Counted from the first letter of the stretch, positions 33,766 to 44,525 are shown. The stretch is DNA of 64,000 bases from Noviherbaspirillum sp. UKPF54 (GCF_007874125.1 NZ_CP040128.1:4030001-4094000), one strand, 5' to 3'. The notes: generated from the letters alone by a model not told the origin. A program made the numbers and translations.

Positions 33766-33896
33766 ACCCACGCAATCCACAGGAGGCGGGGCAGGACCAC
33801 TACGTAGAATCACGTAATCCGCGTACATTTCCTCCGTGCTAACATGCGTTCATTACCTGCAATCAATTAATAAATAAATACAAAATTGATGCAGGC

Positions 33897-33922
33897 CAAA
33901 CAATCGGCAGAAGCATTGTTTG
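33897..33922. promoter_or_regulatory. Inverted repeat upstream of liv-type operon
   Basis: CAAACAAT (33897-33904) and ATTGTTTG (33915-33922) are perfect 8-base arms with a 10-base spacer, about 97 bases before livG. The preceding stretch 33860-33895 is AT-rich. It is a possible operator or promoter-proximal hairpin; nothing further can be supported. Confidence 0.35.
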
Positions 33923-34018
33923 CCGTATTGTCACCCTCAAAGGCGTACTGTGTACTGTGCTGGGAGTGCATGACACTCTCGAATGCACCTCACGAACAGC
34001 AGGCAACAGGGAGAACCG

Positions 34019-34789
34019 ATGTCGGATGCGGTGTTGGAGACGAGGCAGTTGACCAAGGAGTTCAAGGGATTCACCGCGGTCAACAATGTGAATTTACGTG
34101 TACAGCGTGGCCATATCCACGCATTGATCGGCCCGAATGGCGCCGGCAAGACGACTTGTTTCAATTTGCTCACCAAGTTCCTGGTGCCGACTTCGGGCCA
34201 GATCCTGTTCAACGGCCGTGACATCACGGCCGCCAGGCCCTCGCAGATCGCGCGCCAGGGCATCATCCGTTCGTTTCAGATTTCCGCCGTCTTCCCGCAT
34301 CTGTCGGTGCTGGAAAACGTGCGTATCGGCCTGCAGCGCCCGCTGGGCAATTCCTTTCATTTCTGGAAGAGCGAAAAGACGCTGGCGTCGCTCAATGAGC
34401 GCGCCATGGCGCTGCTGGCGCAAGTCGATCTCGACAAGTTCGCCGACACGATCACGGTCGACCTGCCGTACGGCCGCAAGCGCGCGCTGGAAATCGCTAC
34501 CACCCTGGCGATGGAACCGGAACTGATGCTGCTGGACGAACCGACGCAAGGCATGGGCCACGAAGACGTGAGCCGCGTCACCGAATTGATCAAGAAAGTT
34601 TCTGTCGGAAGAACCATCCTGATGGTCGAACACAATATGAGCGTGATTTCCGGGATCAGCGATCGCATCTCGGTACTGCAGCGCGGCGCGCTGCTGGCCG
34701 AAGGCAGCTACGAAGAAGTGTCGAAGAACCCTCAGGTGATGGAAGCCTACATGGGCACCACCGGCGGCGCGCTGGAAGGAGCGCACTGA
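34019..34789 (+). CDS. livG: ABC transporter ATP-binding protein, LivG type
   Basis: This is a 256-residue ATPase of a branched-chain-amino-acid-type (HAAT) importer. Walker A is GPNGAGKTT, the Q-loop region is RSFQISAVFPHLSVLENVRIGLQ, the signature region is LPYGRKRALEIATTLA, Walker B is LMLLDEPTQGM, and the switch His lies in MVEHNM. The longer loop between Walker A and the signature is usual for LivG. Start 34019 follows GGGAGAACC; the open frame extends upstream without an RBS. The stop overlaps the livF start (ATGA-type overlap at 34786-34791). The substrate may be an amide or other small acid rather than leucine, because the HAAT family is broad. Confidence 0.9.
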   Translation: MSDAVLETRQLTKEFKGFTAVNNVNLRVQRGHIHALIGPNGAGKTTCFNLLTKFLVPTSGQILFNGRDITAARPSQIARQGIIRSFQISAVFPHLSVLENVRIGLQRPLGNSFHFWKSEKTLASLNERAMALLAQVDLDKFADTITVDLPYGRKRALEIATTLAMEPELMLLDEPTQGMGHEDVSRVTELIKKVSVGRTILMVEHNMSVISGISDRISVLQRGALLAEGSYEEVSKNPQVMEAYMGTTGGALEGAH

Positions 34790-35499
34790 TGGCGGCGCCG
34801 GCGCTGTCCATCTCCGGACTGCAGGCATGGTACGGCGAATCGCACATCCTGCATGACGTGAACCTGTCGGTCGAACCGGGCGAGGTCGTCACGCTCCTGG
34901 GCCGTAACGGCGCGGGCCGCACCACCACGCTGCGCTCCATCATGGGCCTGGTTGGCGCGCGCCGCGGCTCGATCAAGATCAACGGCAAAGAAGCGATCGG
35001 CCTGCCGACCTACAAGATCGCGCATCTCGGCGTGGGCTACTGTCCGGAAGAGCGCGGCATCTTTTCGTCGCTGTCGGCCGAGGAAAACCTGATGCTGCCG
35101 CCGTTCGTGTCGAAGACGGACCGCGGCATGTCGGTCGACGAAATCTACGAGATGTTCCCCAACCTGCGGGAACGCAAGAACAGCCAGGGCACGCGCCTGT
35201 CGGGCGGTGAACAGCAGATGCTGGCGGTGGCCCGCATCCTGCGCACCGGTGCGCGCTTGCTGCTGCTCGACGAAATCTCGGAAGGCCTGGCGCCGGTGAT
35301 CGTGCAGGCGCTGGCACGCATGATCACAACCCTGAAGGCGAAGGGCTATACCATCGTGATGGTGGAACAGAACTTCCGCTTCGCCGCGCCGCTGGCGGAC
35401 CGTTTTTATGTAATGGAGCACGGTCAGATCGTCGAGACCTTCGCTGCCTCCGAACTGGATACCAAAATGCCCGTGCTGCATTCGCTGCTCGGGGTATAA
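34789..35499 (+). CDS. livF: ABC transporter ATP-binding protein, LivF type, variant Walker A
   Basis: This is a 236-residue second ATPase of the same importer. The Walker A loop reads GRNGAGRTT: the invariant lysine is arginine (Arg44). The remaining motifs are intact: LSGGEQQMLAVARIL signature, LLLLDEISEGLAP Walker B with Glu, and MVEQNFRF in the switch region (Gln in place of His, as usual in LivF). Arg might still contact phosphate but normally lowers hydrolysis, so LivG may carry most of the turnover. The gene overlaps the livG stop by one base and is followed 41 bases later by the binding-protein gene. The family is certain; the effect of the substitution is inference. Confidence 0.9.
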   Translation: MAAPALSISGLQAWYGESHILHDVNLSVEPGEVVTLLGRNGAGRTTTLRSIMGLVGARRGSIKINGKEAIGLPTYKIAHLGVGYCPEERGIFSSLSAEENLMLPPFVSKTDRGMSVDEIYEMFPNLRERKNSQGTRLSGGEQQMLAVARILRTGARLLLLDEISEGLAPVIVQALARMITTLKAKGYTIVMVEQNFRFAAPLADRFYVMEHGQIVETFAASELDTKMPVLHSLLGV

Positions 35500-35540
35500 G
35501 AAAGACCGCTCAGGTCGGCTGTTCAACTAAGGAGATCGTG

Positions 35541-36749
35541 ATGAAATTAAAAGCAATTGCACTTGCAGTTTCTGCCGCTGCGGCGTTTGGTTTTTCCGGT
35601 GCCGCGTCGGCGCAGGTCTCGGGCGACGTGATCAAGATCGGCTTCATCACCGACATGTCGGGCCTGTATGCCGATATCGACGGCCCCGGCGGCGTCGAGG
35701 CGATCAAGATGGCGATCGCCGATGCGGGTGGCGCGATCAACGGCAAGAAGATTGAGTTCATCTATGCCGATCACCAGAACAAGGCCGACATCGCCGCCTC
35801 GAAGGCGCGCGAATGGTTCGACCAGCAGGGCGTGGACGTGCTCATCGCCGGCACCAATTCCGCCACCAGCCTGTCGATGGCCAAGATCGCGGCGGAAAAG
35901 AAGAAGCCGTTCATCGCCATCGGCGCCGGCACCTCGCGCCTGACCAACGAGGAGTGCAGCCCGTACACCGTGCACTATGCCTATGACACCGTGGCGCTGG
36001 CCAAGGGCACCGGCTCGGCCGTTGTCAAGCAGGGAGGCAAGACCTGGTTCTTCCTGACCGCCGACTATGCTTTCGGTGCCTCGCTCGAGAACGACACCGC
36101 TAACGTGGTCAAGGCCAACGGCGGCAAGGTGCTCGGCAGCGTCAAGCATCCGCTGTCGGCTTCCGACTTCTCGTCCTTCCTGCTGCAGGCCCAGTCCTCC
36201 AAGGCGCAGATCCTGGGCTTGGCCAATGCCGGCGGCGACACCATCAACGCGATCAAGGCCGCCAACGAGTTTGGCATCACCAAGACGATGAAGATGGCCG
36301 GCCTGCTGATGTTCATCAACGACGTGCACTCGCTGGGGCTGAACCTGACCCAGGGCATGTACCTGACCGACGGCTGGTACTGGGACCAGAATGAGGATAC
36401 CCGCGCCTGGTCGAAGAAATATTTCTCGAAGATGAAGAAGGAGCCGTCGATGCTGCAGGCGGCCGACTACTCGGCGGCCACGCAATACCTGAACGCGGTG
36501 AAGGCAACCGGCAGCGACGACGCCGACAAGGTGATGGCGCACCTGAAGAAGACCAAGATCAGCGACATGTTCACCAAGAATGGCGTGGTCCGCCCGGACG
36601 GCCGCATGGTGCACGACATGTACCTGATGGAAGTGAAGAAGCCCTCGGAATCGAAGTACCCATGGGATTACTACAAGGTGGTGCAGACCATCCCGGGCGA
36701 GCAGGCCTTCACGACCAAGGCGGAATCGAAGTGCTCGCTGTGGAAGTAA
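35541..36749 (+). CDS. Periplasmic substrate-binding protein of the liv-type transporter
   Basis: This is a 402-residue Peripla_BP_6 binding protein with a signal peptide (cleaved after SGAASA). The mature part shows IKIGFITDMSGLYADIDGPGGVEAIKMAIADAGG, VDVLIAGTNSATSLSMAKIAAEKKKPFIAIGAG, and LTADYAFGASLENDTANVVKANGGKVLG, typical of HAAT receptors. ATG 35541 is placed 7 bases after AAGGAG; the GTG just before is not needed. A C-terminal Cys (SKCSLWK) pairs plausibly with NEECSPY, as in other HAAT receptors. Two hairpins follow in the gap to the permease genes, which may let this gene be expressed above the rest. The ligand is not identifiable; divergent HAAT members take amides, aromatic acids or amino acids. 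Confidence 0.9.
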   Translation: MKLKAIALAVSAAAAFGFSGAASAQVSGDVIKIGFITDMSGLYADIDGPGGVEAIKMAIADAGGAINGKKIEFIYADHQNKADIAASKAREWFDQQGVDVLIAGTNSATSLSMAKIAAEKKKPFIAIGAGTSRLTNEECSPYTVHYAYDTVALAKGTGSAVVKQGGKTWFFLTADYAFGASLENDTANVVKANGGKVLGSVKHPLSASDFSSFLLQAQSSKAQILGLANAGGDTINAIKAANEFGITKTMKMAGLLMFINDVHSLGLNLTQGMYLTDGWYWDQNEDTRAWSKKYFSKMKKEPSMLQAADYSAATQYLNAVKATGSDDADKVMAHLKKTKISDMFTKNGVVRPDGRMVHDMYLMEVKKPSESKYPWDYYKVVQTIPGEQAFTTKAESKCSLWK

Positions 36750-36811
36750 GCTGATCGCAACTGCACCGCCATTGCGCGCAGGTTTGTCTGTCAGCCTGTA
36801 ACGTGCCTGGT

Positions 36812-36922
36812 TTCCCTCCTTCGGCGGGAGGAGGGAACAGGGGAGTGAGCTCGCAACGATGCCGCAGCAGATTGCGACGCTCGCTTCTCATTTGCGCCTT
36901 CTCCCGGCAGGCGAAGGCGCAA
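36812..36922 (+). other. Two intra-operon hairpins between binding protein and permeases
   Basis: Stem 1 is TTCCCTCCT (36812-36820) with AGGAGGGAA (36829-36837), 9 perfect pairs, loop 8. Stem 2 is TTGCGCCTTC (36892-36901) with GAAGGCGCAA (36913-36922), 10 perfect pairs, loop 11. Neither is followed by a T-run. Such structures after a binding-protein gene commonly stabilise its mRNA or limit read-through. The gap 36750-36952 holds no gene. Confidence 0.55.
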
Positions 36923-36952
36923 TTCCGCTAATACGCTTTCCTATATTCGCTC

Positions 36953-37837
36953 ATGGAACTATTCGGCATCCCCCTGCAAGCCCTGTTAAGCCAGCTGCTG
37001 CTCGGCCTGGTCAACGGTTCGTTCTACGCGATGCTGTCGCTCGGCCTCGCGGTGATCTTCGGCCTGCTCAACGTGATCAACTTCGCGCACGGCGCGCTGT
37101 ACATGATGGGCGCGTTCCTCGCCTGGATGGGGATGAACTATTTCGAAGTCAATTACTGGGTCATGCTCATCGCCGCGCCGCTGCTGGTCGGCCTGTTCGG
37201 CATCGTCATCGAAAAGACCATGCTGCGCTGGCTGTACCAGCTCGACCACCTGTACGGCCTGCTGCTGACGTTTGGCATCACGCTCATGGTCGAGGGCCTG
37301 TTCCGCTCGTTCTATGGCGTGTCCGGCCAGCCGTATTCGGTGCCCGACGCCTTGGCCGGCGCATTCAACCTCGGCTTCATGATCCTGCCGAAATACCGTG
37401 CCTGGGTGGTGGTGGCTTCCCTGGCGGTGTGTCTGGCGACCTGGTTCGTGATAGAGAAGACCAAGCTGGGTGCCTATCTGCGTGCCGGCACCGAGAACCC
37501 GAAGCTGGTGGAAGCCTTCGGCATCAATGTGCCGCTGATGGTCACGCTGACCTATGGCTTTGGCGTGGCGCTGGCAGCCTTTGCCGGCGTGCTGGCCGCG
37601 CCGGTGATCCAGGTATCGCCGCTGATGGGCAGCAACCTGATCATCGTGGTGTTCGCGGTAGTGGTGATCGGCGGCATGGGTTCCATTCTCGGCTCGATCA
37701 TCACCGGCCTCGCCCTGGGCGTGATCGAAGGCTTTACCCGCGTGTTTTATCCGGAACTGTCCGCCACCGTGGTGTTCATCATCATGGCCATCGTGCTGAT
37801 GATCCGGCCGGCCGGACTGTTCGGCAAAGAGAAGTAA
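36953..37837 (+). CDS. livH: ABC transporter permease, LivH type
   Basis: This is a 294-residue inner-membrane permease with about eight predicted spans. It has the LivH opening LLSQLLLGLVNGSFYAMLSLGLAVIFGLLNVINFAHGALYMMGAF and the conserved cytoplasmic loop GAYLRAGTENPKLVEAFGINVPLMVTLTYGFGVALAAFAGVLAAP, where the ATPases contact it. The ending is GSIITGLALGVIEGFTRVF. The start at 36953 lacks a convincing Shine-Dalgarno. It is followed 28 bases later by livM. Together with livGF and the binding protein it completes one importer. Confidence 0.9.
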   Translation: MELFGIPLQALLSQLLLGLVNGSFYAMLSLGLAVIFGLLNVINFAHGALYMMGAFLAWMGMNYFEVNYWVMLIAAPLLVGLFGIVIEKTMLRWLYQLDHLYGLLLTFGITLMVEGLFRSFYGVSGQPYSVPDALAGAFNLGFMILPKYRAWVVVASLAVCLATWFVIEKTKLGAYLRAGTENPKLVEAFGINVPLMVTLTYGFGVALAAFAGVLAAPVIQVSPLMGSNLIIVVFAVVVIGGMGSILGSIITGLALGVIEGFTRVFYPELSATVVFIIMAIVLMIRPAGLFGKEK

Positions 37838-37865
37838 TCCAGAAGTCACTCGAAACGGTTCAACC

Positions 37866-38843
37866 ATGAACAAGAAAATCGGTTACGCAATCGCCTTCAT
37901 CGCCGCCCTGGGTTTGCCCTTCGTGATGTACCCGGTGTTCCTGATGAAGGTGCTGTGCTTCGCGCTGTTCGCCTGCGCCTTCAACCTGCTGCTCGGTTTT
38001 ACCGGGTTGCTGTCGTTCGGCCATGCGGCCTTCTTTGGCGGCGCCGGTTATGCTGCAGGCTATGTGCTGCGCGACCTGGGCTTGCCGTTCGAGCTGGGCC
38101 TTCTTCTGGGCACGGCGGCCGGGGCGGCCATCGGCCTGATCATGGGCTTGCTGGCGATCCGCCGCCAGGGTATCTATTTCGCGATGATCACGCTGGCGTT
38201 GGCGCAGATGCTGTATTTCGTGTGCCTGCAGGCGCCGTTTACCGGCGGCGAGGATGGCTTGCAGGGCGTGCCGCGCGGCCGCCTGCTGGGCATGGTCGAT
38301 CTGTCCAACGATCTCGTGCTGTACTACGTGGTGCTGGCGATCTGCATCGCCGGCTTTGCGCTGATCATGCGTACGGTGCACTCGCCGTTCGGCCAGGTGC
38401 TCAAGGCAGTCAAGGAAAACGAGCCGCGCGCCATTTCCCTGGGCTATGACGTCGACAAGTACAAGCTGCTGGCGTTCGTGCTGTCGGCCACGCTGGCCGG
38501 CTTGGCCGGGGCCACCAAGACAGTCGTGCTCGGCTTCGAGACGCTCACCGACGTGCACTGGACCATGTCGGGCCTGGTGATCCTGATGACGCTCGTTGGC
38601 GGCATGGGCACCCTGGTCGGGCCAATCGTGGGCGCGGTGATCATCATCGCACTGGAAAACAAGCTGGGCGAGCTGGGCAACTGGCTGGCCACGCTCACCA
38701 GCGTCGAATGGTTCCGTTCGATCGGCGACTCGGTCACCATCGTCACCGGTTTTATCTTCATCGTCTGCGTGCTGCTGTTCCGCCGCGGGATCGTGGGCGA
38801 GATCGGCGCGCTGTTCAAGCGTCCGCGCGCGGGCGCGCATTAA
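37866..38843 (+). CDS. livM: ABC transporter permease, LivM type
   Basis: This is a 325-residue permease with about nine predicted spans. The LivM motif AFNLLLGFTGLLSFGHAAFFGGAGYAAGY lies at about residues 38-66, the coupling loop GQVLKAVKENEPRAISLGYDVDKYKLLAFVLSATLAGLAG at about 177-215, and GGMGTLVGPIVGAVIIIALEN at about 243-263. The C-terminus ends RRGIVGEIGALFKRPRAGAH. It is the last gene of the transporter unit; a strong inverted repeat follows 11 bases after the stop, before the convergent alcohol dehydrogenase gene. Confidence 0.9.
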   Translation: MNKKIGYAIAFIAALGLPFVMYPVFLMKVLCFALFACAFNLLLGFTGLLSFGHAAFFGGAGYAAGYVLRDLGLPFELGLLLGTAAGAAIGLIMGLLAIRRQGIYFAMITLALAQMLYFVCLQAPFTGGEDGLQGVPRGRLLGMVDLSNDLVLYYVVLAICIAGFALIMRTVHSPFGQVLKAVKENEPRAISLGYDVDKYKLLAFVLSATLAGLAGATKTVVLGFETLTDVHWTMSGLVILMTLVGGMGTLVGPIVGAVIIIALENKLGELGNWLATLTSVEWFRSIGDSVTIVTGFIFIVCVLLFRRGIVGEIGALFKRPRAGAH

Positions 38844-38854
38844 TGGCAGGCATA

Positions 38855-38884
38855 GGGTAGGGCGTGCCTCGGCACACCCTACCC
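38855..38884. terminator. Hairpin between convergent livM and alcohol dehydrogenase
   Basis: GGGTAGGGCGTGCC (38855-38868) and GGCACACCCTACCC (38871-38884) pair over 14 positions with one mismatch and a very short loop. There is no long T-run. The position in the 69-base convergent gap supports a bidirectional transcription barrier. Confidence 0.55.
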
Positions 38885-38912
38885 GTTCTCATCGTTCGCG
38901 GCCAAATCCGCT

Positions 38913-40088
38913 TTACAGCGCCGCTGCATAGATCGCACGCGCATCCGCGCGCGTCACTTCCCTCGGATTGTTGGTCAACAGTCGCGTCTGCAACATCGCG
39001 TCGTCCGCCAGGCGATCGAGATCGGCCTCAGCAATGCCGACCTCACGCAACCGGGTTTCAATGCCGGTTTTCCTGGCGATCGTATCCATCCTGTCGATCA
39101 AGGCCTGGGTGCGCGCTTCGGCGCTGCCACTGATTCCCGGTGCGACGATTTCAGCCAGCTCCGCGTAGAGATTGGAAGCATGCGGCGCGTTAAAACGCAG
39201 TACGTGCGGCAATACAAGCGAATTGGACAAGCCGTGCGGCACATGGAATATGCCGCCGATCGGATAGGCGAGGGCATGCACGGCGGCGCATGGCGCATTG
39301 GCGAATGATTGTCCGGCGAGCATTGCGCCCAGCAGCATGGCTTGGCGCGCGGCCAGATTCCTGCCATCTTCGCAGGCAGTGATAATATTACTTGAAAGCA
39401 ATGAAATTGCCTGGCACGCCAGCATGTCAGACAAGGGATTCTTTTTGTGCTTGGTCGTGTACGCCTCGATGGCATGTACCATGGCGTCGATGCCGGTGGC
39501 GGCGGTGACCTTGGGTGGCAAGCCGACCGTCAATTCTGCATCGAGGATCGCGAGGTCGGCATACAACTGCGGCGACACAACCCCCATCTTGGTCGTGGCG
39601 CCGGTCGTGACGATGGCGATGGGGGTGACCTCGGAGCCGGTTCCGGCAGTCGTTGGCACTTGCACCAGTGGAAGGCGGGAGCCTTTGACATTGCCGATGC
39701 CATACATGGTTTTCAATTCCTGCTCGCTGCCCGCCAATACGGCGATCAGCTTGGCAACGTCCATCGAACTGCCGCCGCCGATGCCGATGACGATATCGGT
39801 TTCATTCTTTTTAGCTTCAGTAACGGCATGCTGCACCACTGTTTCCGGTGGGTCGGCGACAACGTCGGAATAGATGGCGACTGCCAAGCCGGCGGCGCGC
39901 AGGCTGGAAATCGGTGCTTCGATCAAGCCGGTTTTCAAAAAGCCGGCATCGGTGACGATCAGGGCGCGGCGTACATCTGGAAACTGTTGGGAAACGAGCG
40001 CACCGATGTTTTTTATTGCGCCGGTTTCACTCACGAGATGAGGGACGGTACTGAATGCAAATGCTCTGAACGCTGCCATGCTGGTCAT
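38913..40088 (-). CDS. Iron-containing alcohol dehydrogenase family
   Basis: This is a 391-residue group III (Fe-dependent) dehydrogenase using NAD(P)H. The nucleotide-binding motif is GIGGGSSMDVAKLIAVL. The substrate and metal region reads PTTAGTGSEVTPIA, with metal ligands in AILDAELT (Asp), GIDAMVHAIEAYT (His) and APCAAVHALAYPIGGIFHVPHG (two His). Start 40088 follows AGGAGACATC; the longer open frame to 40157 has no RBS. It could reduce or oxidise alcohols, 4-hydroxybutyrate or lactaldehyde-like compounds; the sequence does not decide. It is divergent from the parS-flanked gene, and codon use is a little less GC-biased than in the liv genes. Confidence 0.88.
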   Translation of the reverse strand: MTSMAAFRAFAFSTVPHLVSETGAIKNIGALVSQQFPDVRRALIVTDAGFLKTGLIEAPISSLRAAGLAVAIYSDVVADPPETVVQHAVTEAKKNETDIVIGIGGGSSMDVAKLIAVLAGSEQELKTMYGIGNVKGSRLPLVQVPTTAGTGSEVTPIAIVTTGATTKMGVVSPQLYADLAILDAELTVGLPPKVTAATGIDAMVHAIEAYTTKHKKNPLSDMLACQAISLLSSNIITACEDGRNLAARQAMLLGAMLAGQSFANAPCAAVHALAYPIGGIFHVPHGLSNSLVLPHVLRFNAPHASNLYAELAEIVAPGISGSAEARTQALIDRMDTIARKTGIETRLREVGIAEADLDRLADDAMLQTRLLTNNPREVTRADARAIYAAAL

Positions 40089-40346
40089 GATGTCTCCTGA
40101 GAGTTGGTTTTTTATTGTAGCAAGCCGAAGATCGATGTGCCCGCGGCTCATCGGCATCGCCTTCGCTCCCTTGAAAATGGGAGATGGCGATTATTGCGCG
40201 CATAGAGAAAGTGACGGGCAGACAGCACTGTGGTGGATTTGGTATAGCGGGCAAATGCGCGCACGGATAGGATTATTATTTTCTAGGTGTAATATCCTCG
40301 CCCTGTTCGATGGCGCTTCCGAAGCAGTAAGTGTAAGTGCAGCGGA

Positions 40347-40362
40347 TGTTTCACGTGAAACA
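40347..40362. other. parS centromere-like site 1
   Basis: TGTTTCACGTGAAACA is an exact 16-base match to the bacterial parS consensus bound by ParB/Spo0J. It lies 22 bases before the start of the 243-residue membrane-protein gene and about 5 kb from parB. Confidence 0.92.
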
Positions 40363-40383
40363 TTACGTATAACTGGAGTAACA

Positions 40384-41115
40384 ATGTTTGAGCCGACCGT
40401 GATTTTTCAGCGCACTCAAGCTGGGCGCGACGAGATTTATGAAAAGCAGCGTCGTCTGACACAGAGCGAGCGGCTCGTGCTGATTATGGTCGATGGAACG
40501 ACGTCTTATCAGGGAGTGCGCAACAAGCTGCCAGTACTGACCGAAGAACGCTTCCAGAGGGCACTAACCACCTTGCATAAAAAGGAGTTGATTCTGGAAG
40601 TGTTCCTTCCCATCGAAGGACAGCAACCGGAAGAAATGGAGCAAACGGTCATAGACCGTTTCATTCAACAGGAATCTACCGATCCGCTGACGATCATTTC
40701 CTTCGATCCCGAAGAGGATTTCGGCATCTTCGGCCCGGCCATTTCTGCCACCAACATGCCGCAGCAGCAGGGCGCACAGCGGCTGGTTTGGTTACCTGGA
40801 GCTGCGCAGGAACCGGCTTTTGTGGGGGCACCGGCCGGGACTATTTCTCCTGTGACCACGACCGGCATCATGGACGAGGCGTTGATCGAGCAAGCCGACG
40901 CGCTAGGAGCCGAGGTGAGGGCGCAACGCCCGCAATACGCGAACCCGATTGAACACATGCGCGACTTTGACAAGCCGCGCCGTGCATCGGCGAGTCGCCA
41001 ACAGGCAGTTGCCGCAACTCCGGGAAAACGAGAAAAACTACACTGGGGTTATTGGATGATCGGCATCGGCTTCGCCTTTATTATTGGTTTCCTGCTTGCC
41101 CGTTTCACTAATTAA
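40384..41115 (+). CDS. Unknown protein with C-terminal membrane anchor, flanked by parS sites
   Basis: This is a 243-residue protein of unrecognised family. Residues about 25-85 (LTQSERLVLIMVDGTTSYQGVRNKLPVLTEERFQRALTTLHKKELI) resemble a winged-helix or DUF-type DNA-binding fold. An acidic central part follows, then a Pro/Ala/Gln-rich linker and one hydrophobic helix near the end (WMIGIGFAFIIGFLLARFTN). It is therefore probably tail-anchored with its bulk in the cytoplasm. ATG 40384 follows TGGAG at 6 bases; the open frame reaches back over parS 1 without an RBS. One perfect parS lies 21 bases upstream and another 51 bases downstream, so ParB spreading should cover the gene. A role in origin anchoring is speculative. 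Confidence 0.7.
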   Translation: MFEPTVIFQRTQAGRDEIYEKQRRLTQSERLVLIMVDGTTSYQGVRNKLPVLTEERFQRALTTLHKKELILEVFLPIEGQQPEEMEQTVIDRFIQQESTDPLTIISFDPEEDFGIFGPAISATNMPQQQGAQRLVWLPGAAQEPAFVGAPAGTISPVTTTGIMDEALIEQADALGAEVRAQRPQYANPIEHMRDFDKPRRASASRQQAVAATPGKREKLHWGYWMIGIGFAFIIGFLLARFTN

Positions 41116-41166
41116 CATAAAAAACTTTCATCCAGGGTGTGCGCCGCATCCTAATGTCGTTAATAC

Positions 41167-41182
41167 TGTTTCACGTGAAACA
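41167..41182. other. parS centromere-like site 2
   Basis: This is a second exact TGTTTCACGTGAAACA, between the 243-residue membrane-protein gene and mnmG, 820 bases from site 1. A TATAAT element (41233-41238) that may belong to the mnmG promoter lies 50 bases downstream; its -35 match is poor. Confidence 0.92.
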
Positions 41183-41327
41183 AAAACGCTCACCGAAATA
41201 GCAGGCGGCGCAGGCGATACAAGAAAAAGCCTTATAATCTCGCCTCCAGGCATGCAAACTGCCAGTCCAAATCCCGGAGCGCGCCATGTATGGCACATCC
41301 CGCACTCCAGTCTCGCCGAGGCGAACT

Positions 41328-43241
<1,914 letters not shown>

Positions 43242-43242
43242 T

Positions 43243-43896
43243 ATGCGCGAATTTGACCGAAACAAGTTGCAACAGGTGTTGCACGTCGGAGTACAGGCAC
43301 TGCATCTGTCGCTTAGCGACACGCAGCTGTCGCAGCTGCTCGATTATCTCGCATTGCTGGCGAAGTGGAACAGTGTGTACAACCTGACCGCCGTACGTGA
43401 CCCGATGCAAATGGTGACGCAACACCTGCTCGATTCGCTCGCAGTGTTGCCTGCCTTCGCCCATGCGCACAACATCCTTGATGTGGGGGCTGGTGGCGGC
43501 TTGCCCGGTATTGTCCTGGCCATCGCACGTCCCGACATGCGCGTTTCGCTGATCGACACCGTGCACAAGAAAACCGCCTTTCTCACTCAAGTCAAAGCAG
43601 AGCTGCACCTGGCCAATGTTCAGGTGTATACCGGTCGCGTCGAACAATTGCAGGTGCCACAAAAGTTCGATGTGATCACGTCGCGCGCATTCGCCGATCT
43701 GTCCGACTTCGTCAGCTGGTCCGGTCACTTGTTGCAGGAACAGGGATGTTTCATCGCCATGAAAGGTATCGCGCCAGACGCGGAAATCGCACGCCTGCCT
43801 GCTCCGTGGCAAGTGGTTAAGGTAAGTGCATTACAGGTGCCGGACCTGCATGCGGAACGGCATCTTGTCTTCATTCAACGGAGGGAGCCACAATGA
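43243..43896 (+). CDS. rsmG: 16S rRNA (guanine527-N7)-methyltransferase RsmG (GidB)
   Basis: This is a 217-residue SAM-dependent methyltransferase acting on G527 of 16S rRNA. It shows [29 protein letters not shown], the SAM motif [22 protein letters not shown], and [18 protein letters not shown]. The start at 43243 lies one base after the mnmG stop; translation is probably coupled, since GGAATTTG lies inside the mnmG end. Its stop overlaps the LysE-family start (ATGA). Length and motifs match the family. Confidence 0.95.
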   Translation: MREFDRNKLQQVLHVGVQALHLSLSDTQLSQLLDYLALLAKWNSVYNLTAVRDPMQMVTQHLLDSLAVLPAFAHAHNILDVGAGGGLPGIVLAIARPDMRVSLIDTVHKKTAFLTQVKAELHLANVQVYTGRVEQLQVPQKFDVITSRAFADLSDFVSWSGHLLQEQGCFIAMKGIAPDAEIARLPAPWQVVKVSALQVPDLHAERHLVFIQRREPQ

Positions 43897-44525
43897 TCGA
43901 CATGTTTCACGCCCTTGGCATCACTGACGTACGGCAATTAATTATTGCCACCATGGTGTTTCTCATGCTGCCCGGGCCCGGGACGTTTTGCGTGCTGACA
44001 TCCACCGGCAAGCATGGTGTGCGCGGCGGTTTTGTTTCGCTGGCTGGACTGATGCTGGGCGATGTCGTCCTGATGTTTCTCGCTGCAATCGGTGTGGCGG
44101 CCCTGTTGCAGGCGAACCCGTTATTGTTCAAAGGTATGCAGTACCTCGGTGCCGCTTATCTGGCTTACCTCGGCATCCGACTGATGATCGCGAAACCGGA
44201 GCAGGGTGGCGGAGCCGTACCATTTTCGAATGCCGCTGATTTTCGCCGCGGATTTCTCGTTACCTTGATTAACCCGAAAGCGATTGTGTTTTATATGGCT
44301 TTCTTTCCATTGTTTATCGATCCTGCCACCCATCAAGGCAGTGCGACTTTCATCGCAATGGGAATCGTGATTTCCAGCTGCACCTTGTTTTACGGCAGCC
44401 TATTAGTACTTATTGGCAATGTTGCTGCGCGCAAGCTTGCGCGCAATCGGCGTATTGCCGCATATGCATCGAAAGCGGCTGGCGTGTTTCTGATCGGCTT
44501 TGGCATCAAACTCACTACCAATTAA
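43893..44525 (+). CDS. LysE-family amino-acid exporter
   Basis: This is a 210-residue membrane protein of the LysE/RhtB family with about six predicted spans. It has [48 protein letters not shown] near the N-terminus and [27 protein letters not shown] in the middle, the latter being the family hallmark NPK. Such proteins export amino acids or homoserine lactones. The start overlaps the rsmG stop, and GGAGGGAG precedes it. Its insertion between rsmG and parA is seen in related betaproteobacteria as far as I recall. The substrate is unknown. Confidence 0.9.
   Translation: MIDMFHALGITDVRQLIIATMVFLMLPGPGTFCVLTSTGKHGVRGGFVSLAGLMLGDVVLMFLAAIGVAALLQANPLLFKGMQYLGAAYLAYLGIRLMIAKPEQGGGAVPFSNAADFRRGFLVTLINPKAIVFYMAFFPLFIDPATHQGSATFIAMGIVISSCTLFYGSLLVLIGNVAARKLARNRRIAAYASKAAGVFLIGFGIKLTTN

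Noticed and set aside
40089..40383. Extension of the 243-residue protein back to 40078
   Set aside because: The extension would run through parS 1 and the alcohol dehydrogenase promoter area; ATG 40384 has a good Shine-Dalgarno.
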